Program-made: the position numbers and the translations under genes
Shown: positions 52,873 through 61,173 of the stretch, piece by piece
Numbering within the stretch: the first letter of the stretch is position 1
Layout of the letters: the number at the start of each line of letters is the position of its first letter
The notes under the pieces: model-generated
What the model saw: only the letters and a program-made list of their open reading frames with translations
What the model was told of the DNA's origin: nothing
Databases searched by the model: none
Assembly: GCF_051903925.1 (NCBI RefSeq)
Contig: NZ_CP173678.1
Location: forward strand, 2,480,001-2,544,000
Length of the DNA stretch: 64,000 nucleotides
Direction of reading: 5' to 3'
From: G051903925 sp051903925
GTDB lineage: Bacteria > Pseudomonadota > Alphaproteobacteria > Zavarziniales > Zavarziniaceae

Positions 52873-54471
52873 CTATGCGGGCGGATCGTGCCTGCGGTCA
52901 AGCCGGCCGATGCCCAGCAGGCCGATGCTGGCAACGGCCAGAACCACCAGCAGGGGAACGTCGCCGGTGCGCGCATAGAGCGTCGGCGTGGCGATCGGTC
53001 GCGGCAGGGCCACATCGAGCACCCCCTCCGTGCCCAGGTCCAGCTGGCCAAGGGCGCGGCCAAAGGGATCGAACACGGTCGAGATGCCCGTATTGGCGGC
53101 GCGCACTAGCGGCAGGCCCTGCTCGATCGCGCGTGCTCGCGCCGCGGCCAGGTGCTGGTAGGGGCCCCAGCTGGTGCCGAACCAGGCATCGTTGGTGACA
53201 TTGACCAGCCATTCCGGCCGCGGGCCGGGGGCGACCGCCTCGCCGGGGAACAGCGATTCGTAGCAGATGAGCGGCGAGACGGGGGGCAGCCCGGGCAGGT
53301 TCAGCGTCTGGGGTCCCGGTCCGCGCGAAAAGTCGACGGCGCCGGCGGCGAGCGCGTCCATGCCGATCAGCGACAGGACGGAGCGCAGGGGCAGGAACTC
53401 GCCGAACGGCACCAGGTGGTGCTTGTCATAGCTGGCGACGATCGCCCCGCCGGGAGCCAGGACAGCCAGGTTGTTCCAGGCCTGGATCGCGTCATCGCCG
53501 TCGCCGGTCCGTTCGATCCGGATCGAGCCGGTGAGCAGCAGGCCATCGGCCGGGGCCGCCTGGGCGATCACCGCGGCCGACGCGGGATCCAGGTTCAGGG
53601 CAAACGAACTGGCGGATTCGGGCCAGATGACGAAACGCGGCGCCGCACCCCGGGGGGCCTGTGCAGTCAGCGCCATGTAGTGGCGGACATTGGCCACCCG
53701 CTCCGTGTCGGTCCGGCTGCGACGCTGGTCGATATTGCCCTGGACGATGCGGAGCATGGCCCCGGGCACCGTGGGCATCGGATCGGCCGGGACGCGGTTG
53801 ATGCCGAAGACGAGCAGGCCGATGGCGATGCCGCCGGAGGCGACGGCGATCAGCCGGCGGCCGGGACCCGCACTCTTCCCCGCCAGGAGTGCCGGGCTGG
53901 CCGCGACCAGGACCGTCAGGAAGGTCAGGCCATAGATGCCAACAAGGCTGAGGCCCTGGAGCACGGGCGGCACGGCGTTCCAGGCATAGCCTAGCAGGTT
54001 CCAGGGGAAGCCGGTCAGGACGTGCCCGCGCGCATAGTCGAGGATGGTCCAGCCCACGGCCAGGGCGACCACCCGGGCCGGGCCTGCCGCACCGCGGCGC
54101 CAGCCCAGGAGCCAGGCCAGCGTCGTGCCGGCGCCGAAGAACAGGGCCAGCGCCGCCGGTAGGACGGTCAGCGTGATGGGGATCAGCCAGGCGAACTTTT
54201 CCGGCTCCACCAGCATCGCGAAGGACAGCCAGTAGATGCCAGTCATCAGGTGCCCGGTGCCGAACGCCCAGCCGATCGCGAAGGCCTGACGTGCACCGAC
54301 CCGCCCATCCAGCAGCCAGACGAGTCCCGGCAGGCTGACGAACAGGGCGGGCCAGAGGCCGAGCGGCGGCAGCGCCAGCGTCGCCAGCGCGCCCAGCGCC
54401 CAGGCGATTGCCAGGGCACGCCACCCGCGCGTTGCGGCCAGCCCGGCCGCCAGGCGGTCAGTCAGCGGCAA
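52873..54471 (-). CDS. lnt: apolipoprotein N-acyltransferase
   Basis: This 532-residue inner-membrane enzyme adds the third acyl chain to lipoproteins. About six to seven membrane helices in the first 210 residues precede a nitrilase-like periplasmic domain. The catalytic triad is visible as Glu in WPESASSFAL, Lys in YDKHHLVPFGEFLP and Cys in CYESLFPGE. A last membrane helix (PLLVVLAVASIGLLGIG) ends the protein. The frame opens with TTG at 54471, 12 bases after the corC stop. Confidence 0.96.
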   Translation of the reverse strand: MPLTDRLAAGLAATRGWRALAIAWALGALATLALPPLGLWPALFVSLPGLVWLLDGRVGARQAFAIGWAFGTGHLMTGIYWLSFAMLVEPEKFAWLIPITLTVLPAALALFFGAGTTLAWLLGWRRGAAGPARVVALAVGWTILDYARGHVLTGFPWNLLGYAWNAVPPVLQGLSLVGIYGLTFLTVLVAASPALLAGKSAGPGRRLIAVASGGIAIGLLVFGINRVPADPMPTVPGAMLRIVQGNIDQRRSRTDTERVANVRHYMALTAQAPRGAAPRFVIWPESASSFALNLDPASAAVIAQAAPADGLLLTGSIRIERTGDGDDAIQAWNNLAVLAPGGAIVASYDKHHLVPFGEFLPLRSVLSLIGMDALAAGAVDFSRGPGPQTLNLPGLPPVSPLICYESLFPGEAVAPGPRPEWLVNVTNDAWFGTSWGPYQHLAAARARAIEQGLPLVRAANTGISTVFDPFGRALGQLDLGTEGVLDVALPRPIATPTLYARTGDVPLLVVLAVASIGLLGIGRLDRRHDPPA

Positions 54472-54483
54472 GCCGGGGACCCG

Positions 54484-55380
54484 TCACGCCGTCGCGGCCG
54501 GCGGCAGCGAGCCAGGCGTGGCAAGGCTGGGGCGCCAGACGCGCAGGCGCCGGATCACGCGCGGGTCGGCGTCGGCGATCTCGAAGCGGACGCCGGAGGG
54601 ATGCTCGATCACCTCGCCCAGGGCGGGCACGCGCTGGGCCAGCGCAAAGACCAGGCCGGCGATCGTGTCGATCTCCTCCTCCTCGGCCTCCGACACCAGC
54701 CTTTGCCCGATCATCGCTTCCAGTGCCTCGATCGGGGTGCGGCCCTCGGCCTCGATCGCGCCGTCGGCGGCCTCGGCCAGCATCGGCTGCTCCTCGACGT
54801 CGTGCTCGTCCTCGATGTCGCCGACGATCTCCTCGACGATGTCCTCGATCGTCACCAGGCCATCGGTGCCGCCATATTCATCGACCACGATCGCCATGTG
54901 GACGTGCTCGGCCTGCATGCGGACCAGCAGGTCCTTCACCGGCAGGGAAGCAGGCACGAAGAGGATCGGCCGCTTGATCCGGTCGAGGTCGAAGCCCGAC
55001 GGATCGTTCCAGAATGGCAGCAGGTCCTTGACGTGGATGACGCCCAGCACGTCGTCCAGGGAGCCGCGGAAGATCGGCATGCGCGAATGCTGCGTCTCGG
55101 TGAAGCTGCGCACCAGGTCGGGCAGCGTGGCGTCATGCGCCACCGCCTCGATATCGGCGCGGGGCACCATCACGTCGTCGACCCACAATTCCCGGAAATC
55201 CAGGATGTTGCGGATCAGCGCCTGCTCCTCCTCGGTGCCTTCGGGGTGGTCGTCGACTACGCCTTCCAGGCTTGCCCGCAGGCTCTGGTCGGGGCGTTGG
55301 CCGCGCGCCAGGGCGCGCAGCCAGTTCATCCAGGAGCGGCGCGCGTCGCGCGCCCCGCTACTGCCGCCGGCCTCGCTCAT
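54484..55380 (-). CDS. CorC/HlyC-type CBS-domain protein
   Basis: This 298-residue cytosolic protein has two CBS domains (MVPRADIEAVAHDATLPDLV, SRMPIFRGSLDDVLGVIHVK; VDEYGGTDGLVTIEDIVEEI) and a C-terminal CorC_HlyC transporter-associated domain. It lacks the DUF21 membrane domain of full-length hemolysin-family proteins, which fits the soluble CorC type. CorC is linked to Mg2+/Co2+ efflux or membrane integrity and sits before lnt in most Proteobacteria. Its ATG overlaps the ybeY stop. Confidence 0.93.
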   Translation of the reverse strand: MSEAGGSSGARDARRSWMNWLRALARGQRPDQSLRASLEGVVDDHPEGTEEEQALIRNILDFRELWVDDVMVPRADIEAVAHDATLPDLVRSFTETQHSRMPIFRGSLDDVLGVIHVKDLLPFWNDPSGFDLDRIKRPILFVPASLPVKDLLVRMQAEHVHMAIVVDEYGGTDGLVTIEDIVEEIVGDIEDEHDVEEQPMLAEAADGAIEAEGRTPIEALEAMIGQRLVSEAEEEEIDTIAGLVFALAQRVPALGEVIEHPSGVRFEIADADPRVIRRLRVWRPSLATPGSLPPAATA

Positions 55381-55895
55381 TGGGCGTCGCCTTCCGCATA
55401 GGGGTCGGGCACGCCAAGGCTGCTCAGCACTGCCGTTTCGAGCGGCTCCATGATGCCTGCTTCGTCCTCCGTGAGGTGATCATAACCGAAAAGATGCAAC
55501 ACGCCGTGCACAACCAGATGGCGCAGGTGATCGGCCAGCGGCTTGCCCTGCTCCACGGCCTCGCGCGCGGTGGTCTCGAACGCCACGACGACATCGCCCA
55601 GCAGCAGGGGCCGGCCAGGCTCGGCGTCCGCGATCTCATCCGGCTCCAGGCCCGGAAAGGACAGGACATTGGTCGGTCCCGCCTTGTCGCGCCAGGTCTG
55701 GTTCAGGCCCGCCACCTCCGCATCGTCGGTCAGGATCAGCGACAGCTCCCCCTCCAGCCTGGGGCCATGCGCCGGCACGCGCGCCGTCAGTGCGGCGTCG
55801 AGCGCCGCCTGGGCGGCGGAGCGCACCAGGTCTTCGACCTCAGGAAGCGCGTTCGCCCAGGCCGGGAAGGGGATGGACGTTTCGATTTCGAGCAT
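55377..55895 (-). CDS. ybeY: endoribonuclease/rRNA maturation factor YbeY
   Basis: This 172-residue zinc-dependent RNase acts in 16S rRNA 3'-end processing and ribosome quality control. The metal motif HLVVHGVLHLFGYDH (HxxxHxxxxxH) is intact near residue 126. RDKAGPTNVLSFP and GDVVVAFETTAREA are the other family signatures. The ATG at 55895 lies inside the 3' end of the 7TM-HD gene (56-base overlap), and the stop overlaps the corC start (ATGA). Translation is thus tightly coupled across three genes. Confidence 0.96.
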   Translation of the reverse strand: MLEIETSIPFPAWANALPEVEDLVRSAAQAALDAALTARVPAHGPRLEGELSLILTDDAEVAGLNQTWRDKAGPTNVLSFPGLEPDEIADAEPGRPLLLGDVVVAFETTAREAVEQGKPLADHLRHLVVHGVLHLFGYDHLTEDEAGIMEPLETAVLSSLGVPDPYAEGDAQ

Positions 55896-58239
55896 CGTCG
55901 GATGGCAAGGGCTCGACCGATGCGCCGCGGGGCGCATCGGCCAGCCGGGGGGCGGGCGGGTATTCGATCCTGGCATGATAGATGCCCAGCGTCAGCACCC
56001 GTGCGAAGGCCTCCTCGATCCGGGCCAGGTCGCCCAGCGTCAGGCGGCAATCGTCGAGCTGGCGGTCCTCGACCTTGCCCCGGATGACGGAGGCGACGCG
56101 GGCCCGGACCTCCGCCGGGGCGGGGTCCTTCAGCGCGCGGGTCGCGGCCTCGACCGAGTCGGCCAGCAGCAGGATCCCCGATTCGCGCGTCACCGGGCGG
56201 GGACCGGGATAGCGGAACTCCTGCTCGTCGATCGTCTCGCCCGTCGTGCGGGCGCGGTCCTTCGCCTTTTCGTAGAAGATCCGCAGCAGCGTCGTGCCCT
56301 GGTGCTGGGTCACGGCGTCGATCACCGGCTTGCCCAGGCGATGCTTGCGGGCCAGGTCGATGCCGTCCTTGATGTGGGCAAAGATCATCCGCGCCGACAA
56401 TTCGGGCGGCAGCCGGTCGTGGATGTTGCCGGTCCGCTGGTTCTCGGCGAAGTAGCTGGGGCGCTTCATCTTGCCGATGTCGTGATAGAGCGCCATGACC
56501 CGGCATTGCAGGGCGCGCGCACCGATGGCATCGGCTGCCGTCTCGGCCAGGTTCGCCATCACCATCGAGTGGTAGTAGGTGCCGGGCGAGCGCAGCGCCA
56601 GTTCCTTGAGCAGCGGATTGTCGGCCGAGGCCAGTTCCAGCAGGCGCATGTCCGTCGCGGCATCGAACACGACTTCCAGCACGGGCAGCAGCACCGCGGC
56701 CAGGGCGGCGACAAGGGCCGCCTGGACCAGAATGAAAACGACGACGCCGGCGGCGGTGCCCAGATCCTGCTGCACCCCGGTGAAGCCCAGGATAGCGACG
56801 ATGGGCACCAGCGCCAGCTGCGCCAGGGCGACCAGCAGGGCCGCGCGCAGCAGGTCGGAGCGGCGGCGCAGGCGGCGCGCAGCGATGCCGGCCGCCAGGA
56901 CCCCGGCCATGTGATAGGCGACCAGCCAGGCGTCGGTGCCCGTCTTGTAGGCGGTCAGCAGCGTCACGGAGAGGCCGGCCAGCAGGGCCACCCGCAGATC
57001 CAGCAGCAGCGCCAGCAGCAGGCTGACCAGGGCGACCGGCATCATCAGCGCGCCCAGCCGCGCCGGCAGGCCGAATGCCTCCGCCAGGATCGGGCCCAGC
57101 TGGTGGGTGACGGCCAGCACCAGGCTGGTCGCGGCCAGCGCCGTCAGGACCAGGTAGTACTGCTTGCGTCCCAGTTCGCCACCGCGGACCTGGGGCCGCA
57201 GCAGCGAGATCGACAGGACCAGGAGCAGCAGTGCCAGCGCCGCCAGTGCCGCCAGTTCGGCCCAGGCCGGGCGGCTGGCCTCGCCCGCGTTCAGCATGCG
57301 CAGGCGTTCCTGGACGGAGCGGGTGACGCGGTCGCCCTCCCGGATGATCACCTCGCCATCGGCGATGCGCAGCAGCACGGGCTCGACCTTGGCGATTGCC
57401 GCGTCGCGCAGCTCCGCCGTCAGGTCCGGGTTGGCGATCAGGTTCGGGCGGGCCAGCGTGTTCGCCGTCTCCAGCGCGAAGGTGCGCACCGAGCGGGCGG
57501 AGCCATAGGGCGCGGTCGCCGCGCGCGCCTGCATCTGCCGGCGCAACAGCGCGATGTCCATTACGCTGTTGCTGTTGGCCCGTGTCAGGACGCCGCCCCG
57601 GCCGGCATCGCGGACCAGCAGCGGGCCTTCGCCCGGCAGGTCGGCGCGGTCGGCCACCACCATCCGATCCAGCGCGATGTTCAGGAAGAAGGTGATGGCG
57701 GCGGCGAGATCGGACGGGTTGTCCAGCTTCTCGATCAGGTCGAAGGTACCGGACGGCACCGGCACGCCCAGCTCCTGCTGGAATGCCTCGCGCCGGCCGG
57801 CGGCGTCCAGCGTGCCTTCGCGGGCCCGTGCCGCCATCGCCTCGACCGCGGCGACGATCGGTCGGCCCTGCTGGTAATAGAGTTCGGGATCGTAGTCATA
57901 GGCTGGCGGCGAGGCCTCGGCCGCGTTGGCGCGGCGCATGGCGGTTGCCGCCTTGTCCTCTACCAGCACGTCGCGATGGGCGCGGATCGTCTGGTCGGCA
58001 ATCGAATCCAGCGGCGGAATCGGGCGGTCCTGCGGCAGCGGCCCGGCATAGAGCAGGGCCATGCCCAGCAGGAAGCCCAGCAGGATGGGCACGTCCAGCA
58101 CCGGGCGCCAGCGGGTCCAGACGTCCTGCGACAAGGCCCGGATCGCGGTGGCCGACAGCAGCTGCCGGGCGCGATGCAGGTCGGCTGCGTCGTCGTCGCG
58201 CGGGCCGGTCGGGCCCGCCGGTTCGCCGGTCGTGCTCAT
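55840..58239 (-). CDS. 7TM-HD (PgpH-type) phosphohydrolase
   Basis: This 799-residue inner-membrane protein has an N-terminal helix (VLDVPILLGFLLGMALLYAG), a long 7TMR-HDED-type extracytoplasmic domain (about 75-340), about seven membrane helices (350-530) and a C-terminal HD domain with HSMVMANLAETAADAIGA and ALYHDIGKMKRPSYF holding the metal-binding His-Asp. PgpH in Firmicutes degrades cyclic di-AMP, and the nucleotide used here is unknown. It is inserted between phoH and ybeY, overlapping ybeY by 56 bases. A Pro-rich, charged C-terminal tail follows the HD domain. Confidence 0.92.
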   Translation of the reverse strand: MSTTGEPAGPTGPRDDDAADLHRARQLLSATAIRALSQDVWTRWRPVLDVPILLGFLLGMALLYAGPLPQDRPIPPLDSIADQTIRAHRDVLVEDKAATAMRRANAAEASPPAYDYDPELYYQQGRPIVAAVEAMAARAREGTLDAAGRREAFQQELGVPVPSGTFDLIEKLDNPSDLAAAITFFLNIALDRMVVADRADLPGEGPLLVRDAGRGGVLTRANSNSVMDIALLRRQMQARAATAPYGSARSVRTFALETANTLARPNLIANPDLTAELRDAAIAKVEPVLLRIADGEVIIREGDRVTRSVQERLRMLNAGEASRPAWAELAALAALALLLLVLSISLLRPQVRGGELGRKQYYLVLTALAATSLVLAVTHQLGPILAEAFGLPARLGALMMPVALVSLLLALLLDLRVALLAGLSVTLLTAYKTGTDAWLVAYHMAGVLAAGIAARRLRRRSDLLRAALLVALAQLALVPIVAILGFTGVQQDLGTAAGVVVFILVQAALVAALAAVLLPVLEVVFDAATDMRLLELASADNPLLKELALRSPGTYYHSMVMANLAETAADAIGARALQCRVMALYHDIGKMKRPSYFAENQRTGNIHDRLPPELSARMIFAHIKDGIDLARKHRLGKPVIDAVTQHQGTTLLRIFYEKAKDRARTTGETIDEQEFRYPGPRPVTRESGILLLADSVEAATRALKDPAPAEVRARVASVIRGKVEDRQLDDCRLTLGDLARIEEAFARVLTLGIYHARIEYPPAPRLADAPRGASVEPLPSDDARNRNVHPLPGLGERAS

Positions 58240-58243
58240 CGCC

Positions 58244-59236
58244 TCACCGGGCCAGGCGCTCTGCCGCATCGCGGCGGTTATAGGCCTCGACGATGCGGGC
58301 GACGAGATGGTGGCGCACGACGTCCCGCTCGGCAAAGCGCACGACGCCAATCCCGTCCACCCCCTCGACCGTGCCCAGCGCATCGACCAGGCCGGAGCGC
58401 GTGCCAGGGGGCAGGTCGACCTGGCTGGGGTCGCCGGCGATCACCATGCGGGCGTTCTCGCCCAGGCGCGTCAGGAACATGCGCATCTGGACCGGAGTCG
58501 TGTTCTGGGCCTCGTCCAGGATGACATAGGCATGGGCCAGAGTCCGGCCACGCATGAAGGCCAGGGGCGCCACCTCGATCTCGCCCGAATCCAGGCGGCG
58601 CTGGACCTGCTCCGCCGGCAGCATGTCGTGCAGCGCGTCATAGAGCGGGCGCAGATAGGGGTCGACCTTGTCCTTCAGGTCGCCAGGCAGGAAGCCCAGC
58701 CTCTCGCCCGCCTCGACCGCGGGGCGGGACAGGACCAGGCGCTCGACCTTGCGCTCCAGCAGAAGCGAGACGCCCTTGGCCACCGCCAGGTAGGTCTTGC
58801 CCGTGCCGGCTGGACCGATGCCGAACACCATCTCGTTGCGCTGGAGGGCGTGCAGGTAGGCGCTCTGGCCCGGCGAGCGGGGGCGGATCAGGCGGCGCGC
58901 GGTCTTGATCGCCAGGCCGCCGGCCGCCTGCTCGTCCCAGTCCGGCGCCTCGGCCAGGCGAATCGCCCCATCGACTTCGCCCGGGCCCAGTTCGTTGCCG
59001 GCCTCCGCCCGCTGGTACAGCGCGTCGAGCACGGCGCGGGCGATCGCGGTGCGGTCGGCCGGGCCGCTCAGCGACAGGCGGTTGCCGCGGCTGGACAGGT
59101 GGACGCCCAGCCGCCGCTCGATGCGGGCCAGGTTCACGTCATGCTCGCCGAACAGGCGGGGCAGGGCGCGCGAATCCGGGAACTCGATGATCACGGCGCC
59201 GGGCGTGGACCCGCCGGCCGGGTCGGGGTCGCTCAA
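58244..59236 (-). CDS. phoH: PhoH-family ATPase
   Basis: The roughly 330-residue ATPase has Walker A GPAGTGKT at 141-148, Walker B YVILDEAQN and sensor-like VIAGDPSQVDLP. An N-terminal KH-like RNA-binding region (about 15-70) is typical of the YbeZ subgroup, which works with YbeY in rRNA processing. The best start is TTG at 59236, which overlaps the miaB stop (TTGA), mirroring the ATGA pattern elsewhere in the operon. An alternative is a GTG near 59194. Confidence 0.95.
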   Translation of the reverse strand: MSDPDPAGGSTPGAVIIEFPDSRALPRLFGEHDVNLARIERRLGVHLSSRGNRLSLSGPADRTAIARAVLDALYQRAEAGNELGPGEVDGAIRLAEAPDWDEQAAGGLAIKTARRLIRPRSPGQSAYLHALQRNEMVFGIGPAGTGKTYLAVAKGVSLLLERKVERLVLSRPAVEAGERLGFLPGDLKDKVDPYLRPLYDALHDMLPAEQVQRRLDSGEIEVAPLAFMRGRTLAHAYVILDEAQNTTPVQMRMFLTRLGENARMVIAGDPSQVDLPPGTRSGLVDALGTVEGVDGIGVVRFAERDVVRHHLVARIVEAYNRRDAAERLAR

Positions 59237-60588
59237 GCCGCGGCCGCCGCCGGCGGGGCCGCGGGCTCCCCGACCAGGCTGTTGAGCCGGCCTTCGACGA
59301 TGCGCATCGCGACCATCGTTCCGGGTTCCACGGTCGACGCCTCGGCATGGACCGCCTGCATGTAGGGCGAGCGGCCATGGACTTGGCCCGAGTGCCGCCC
59401 GGGACCGTCGATCAGCACGGGCAGGACGCGGCCGACCTGGGCGCGGTTGAACGCCTCCTGGTCCTGCCACAACTGGGCCTGCAGCGCGTGCAGGCGCGCA
59501 GTCGCGGTCGCATCGTCGATCCGCAGGTCCAGGTTGGCCGCGGGCGTGCCGGGGCGGGCGCTGTACTTGAACGAGAAGGCCTGGGCGAAACCGACTTCCC
59601 GCACCAGGGCCATGGTCGCCTGGAAGTCGCGTTCCGACTCGCCGGGGAAACCCACGATGAAGTCGGAACTGAAGGCCAGGGCCGGCTGGGCCTTGCGCAG
59701 CCGCTCGATCACGCGGAGATAGGTCGCCGCGTCATGCCGGCGGTTCATGGCGGCGAGGATCCGGTCGGAGCCCGACTGCACGGGCAGGTGCAGGAACGGC
59801 ATCAGCGCGGGCACGTCGCGATGCGCCGCGACCAGCGCGTCGTCCACGTCCAGGGGATGCGAAGTCGTGTAGCGCAAGCGCGACAATCCCGGAAGCTCGG
59901 CCAGACGCTCTATCAAGCGTCCCAGGCTCCAGGACGTTCCATCGGTCGCGGCCCCGCGATAGGCGTTGACGTTCTGGCCCAGCAGGACGATCTCGCGCGC
60001 GCCAAGGTCGAGGAGGTGCCTGGCCTCGTCCACGATCTCCGCCACGGGGCGGGAGTACTCGGCGCCGCGGGTATAGGGGACGACGCAGAAACTGCAGAAC
60101 TTGTCGCAGCCTTCCTGCACGGTCAGGAAGGCGCTGACGCCGGGTCTGGCCGATTGCGCGGGCAGCGCGTCGAACTTGGGCTCGGCCGGCATGTCTGTGT
60201 CGAGCACGCCGCCGCCCTGACGCACCGCCTGGGCGACCAGTTCGGGCAGGCGGTGATAGGCAAGCGGCCCCACCACGACGTCAACGATGGGCGCGCGCCG
60301 GCGCAGTTCCTCCCCCTCGGCCTGGGCGGTGCAGCCGGCGACGACGATCGTCATCGCCGCACCCGCCGCCTCCCGCGCCTGCTTCAGGGGACGCAGGCGA
60401 CCCAGGTCGGAAAAGACCTTCTCGCCCGCCTTCTCGCGGATGTGGCAGGTGTTGAGGATGACCATGTCGGCCCCCTCCACGACCTCGGTCGTGCGGTAGC
60501 CAAGTGGCGCCAGGACGTCGGCCATGCGGCCGCTGTCATAGGCATTCATCTGGCAGCCATAGGTCTTGATGTGGACGGTCTTGGCCAA
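59233..60588 (-). CDS. miaB: tRNA-2-methylthio-N6-dimethylallyladenosine synthase
   Basis: This 451-residue radical-SAM methylthiotransferase modifies A37 of tRNAs. The N-terminal cluster ligands Cys12 (KTYGCQMN), Cys48 and Cys86 and the radical-SAM CxxxCxxC at 161-168 (GCDKFCSFC) are all present, with a C-terminal TRAM domain. The start is uncertain. TTG at 60588 gives the family N-terminus, while a TTG at 60696 would add 36 residues without similarity. It is the first gene of the phoH-ybeY-corC-lnt-metK block. Confidence 0.96.
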   Translation of the reverse strand: MAKTVHIKTYGCQMNAYDSGRMADVLAPLGYRTTEVVEGADMVILNTCHIREKAGEKVFSDLGRLRPLKQAREAAGAAMTIVVAGCTAQAEGEELRRRAPIVDVVVGPLAYHRLPELVAQAVRQGGGVLDTDMPAEPKFDALPAQSARPGVSAFLTVQEGCDKFCSFCVVPYTRGAEYSRPVAEIVDEARHLLDLGAREIVLLGQNVNAYRGAATDGTSWSLGRLIERLAELPGLSRLRYTTSHPLDVDDALVAAHRDVPALMPFLHLPVQSGSDRILAAMNRRHDAATYLRVIERLRKAQPALAFSSDFIVGFPGESERDFQATMALVREVGFAQAFSFKYSARPGTPAANLDLRIDDATATARLHALQAQLWQDQEAFNRAQVGRVLPVLIDGPGRHSGQVHGRSPYMQAVHAEASTVEPGTMVAMRIVEGRLNSLVGEPAAPPAAAAA

Positions 60589-60867
60589 GGTGCTGGGACG
60601 TCTCGTTCGCAAAGGGCCGCGCAGTCGACCCGACTTCGGCAGTCCGGCCCGCCCGCCACGATGCCGGCATGACTTCAGTCCCGGCACGGGCCGCAATGCG
60701 GTTCGTCACAACACCTAGAAGAGCGCCTTCGTGTCGTCAAGGTGTCGCAGGCAGGCCTTGGTTGCGGCGTCGGCATGGCGTCACCCGCGCGGCGCCTGCG
60801 TTTAATGTGGACGGCGGCGCCCGCTTTGCGATTCAGTGGTGCAGCGGAAGCAAGGGAAGCGGGCCGG

Positions 60868-61170
60868 ATGTTTCGTCGAATCGGACTGGTGATCGCGTTG
60901 CTGGGCGTCCTGCTCTTCGGCTTCGACCTGACGATCGCGCTGTTCTCGGCCTATACCCCGATCCGCATCGGCGATTTCCTGGGCTTCATCGGCATCTATC
61001 TGGGCTCCAGCCACATCGCGCAGGTGTTCGGCGCGCTGCCGCTGAACATGGTGCTGGTGATCATCGGCGTGGTGATCGACTTCGTGAACCGCCTGTGGTG
61101 GGAGTTCCAGGTCGCCCGCATCACGCGCGAGGTGCGCGCCGAGCGGCGTAAGCTGGGCGATCCGGAATAG
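60868..61170 (+). CDS. small two-helix membrane protein of unknown function
   Basis: This 100-residue protein has two strong hydrophobic segments (IGLVIALLGVLLFGFDLTIALF at about 5-26 and NMVLVIIGVVIDFVNRLWW near 65-83) and a basic C-terminus. The ATG at 60868 follows AAGGGAAGCGGG, and an upstream GTG/ATG extension is Ala/Arg-rich and unlike protein. I do not recognise the family. It is isolated, between miaB (divergent) and the dimethylformamidase-like gene (convergent, 3-base gap). Confidence 0.7.
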   Translation: MFRRIGLVIALLGVLLFGFDLTIALFSAYTPIRIGDFLGFIGIYLGSSHIAQVFGALPLNMVLVIIGVVIDFVNRLWWEFQVARITREVRAERRKLGDPE

Positions 61171-61173
61171 GCC

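Noticed and set aside
55840..58239. Proof of cyclic di-AMP signalling
   Set aside because: Only the candidate hydrolase is visible. No diadenylate cyclase lies in the window, and HD-domain specificity cannot be read from the sequence.
60589..60867. Possible RNA gene in the gap between miaB and the small membrane protein
   Set aside because: I found no cloverleaf, no conserved small-RNA motif and no convincing hairpin. I see nothing assignable in this stretch beyond uncertain miaB start codons.
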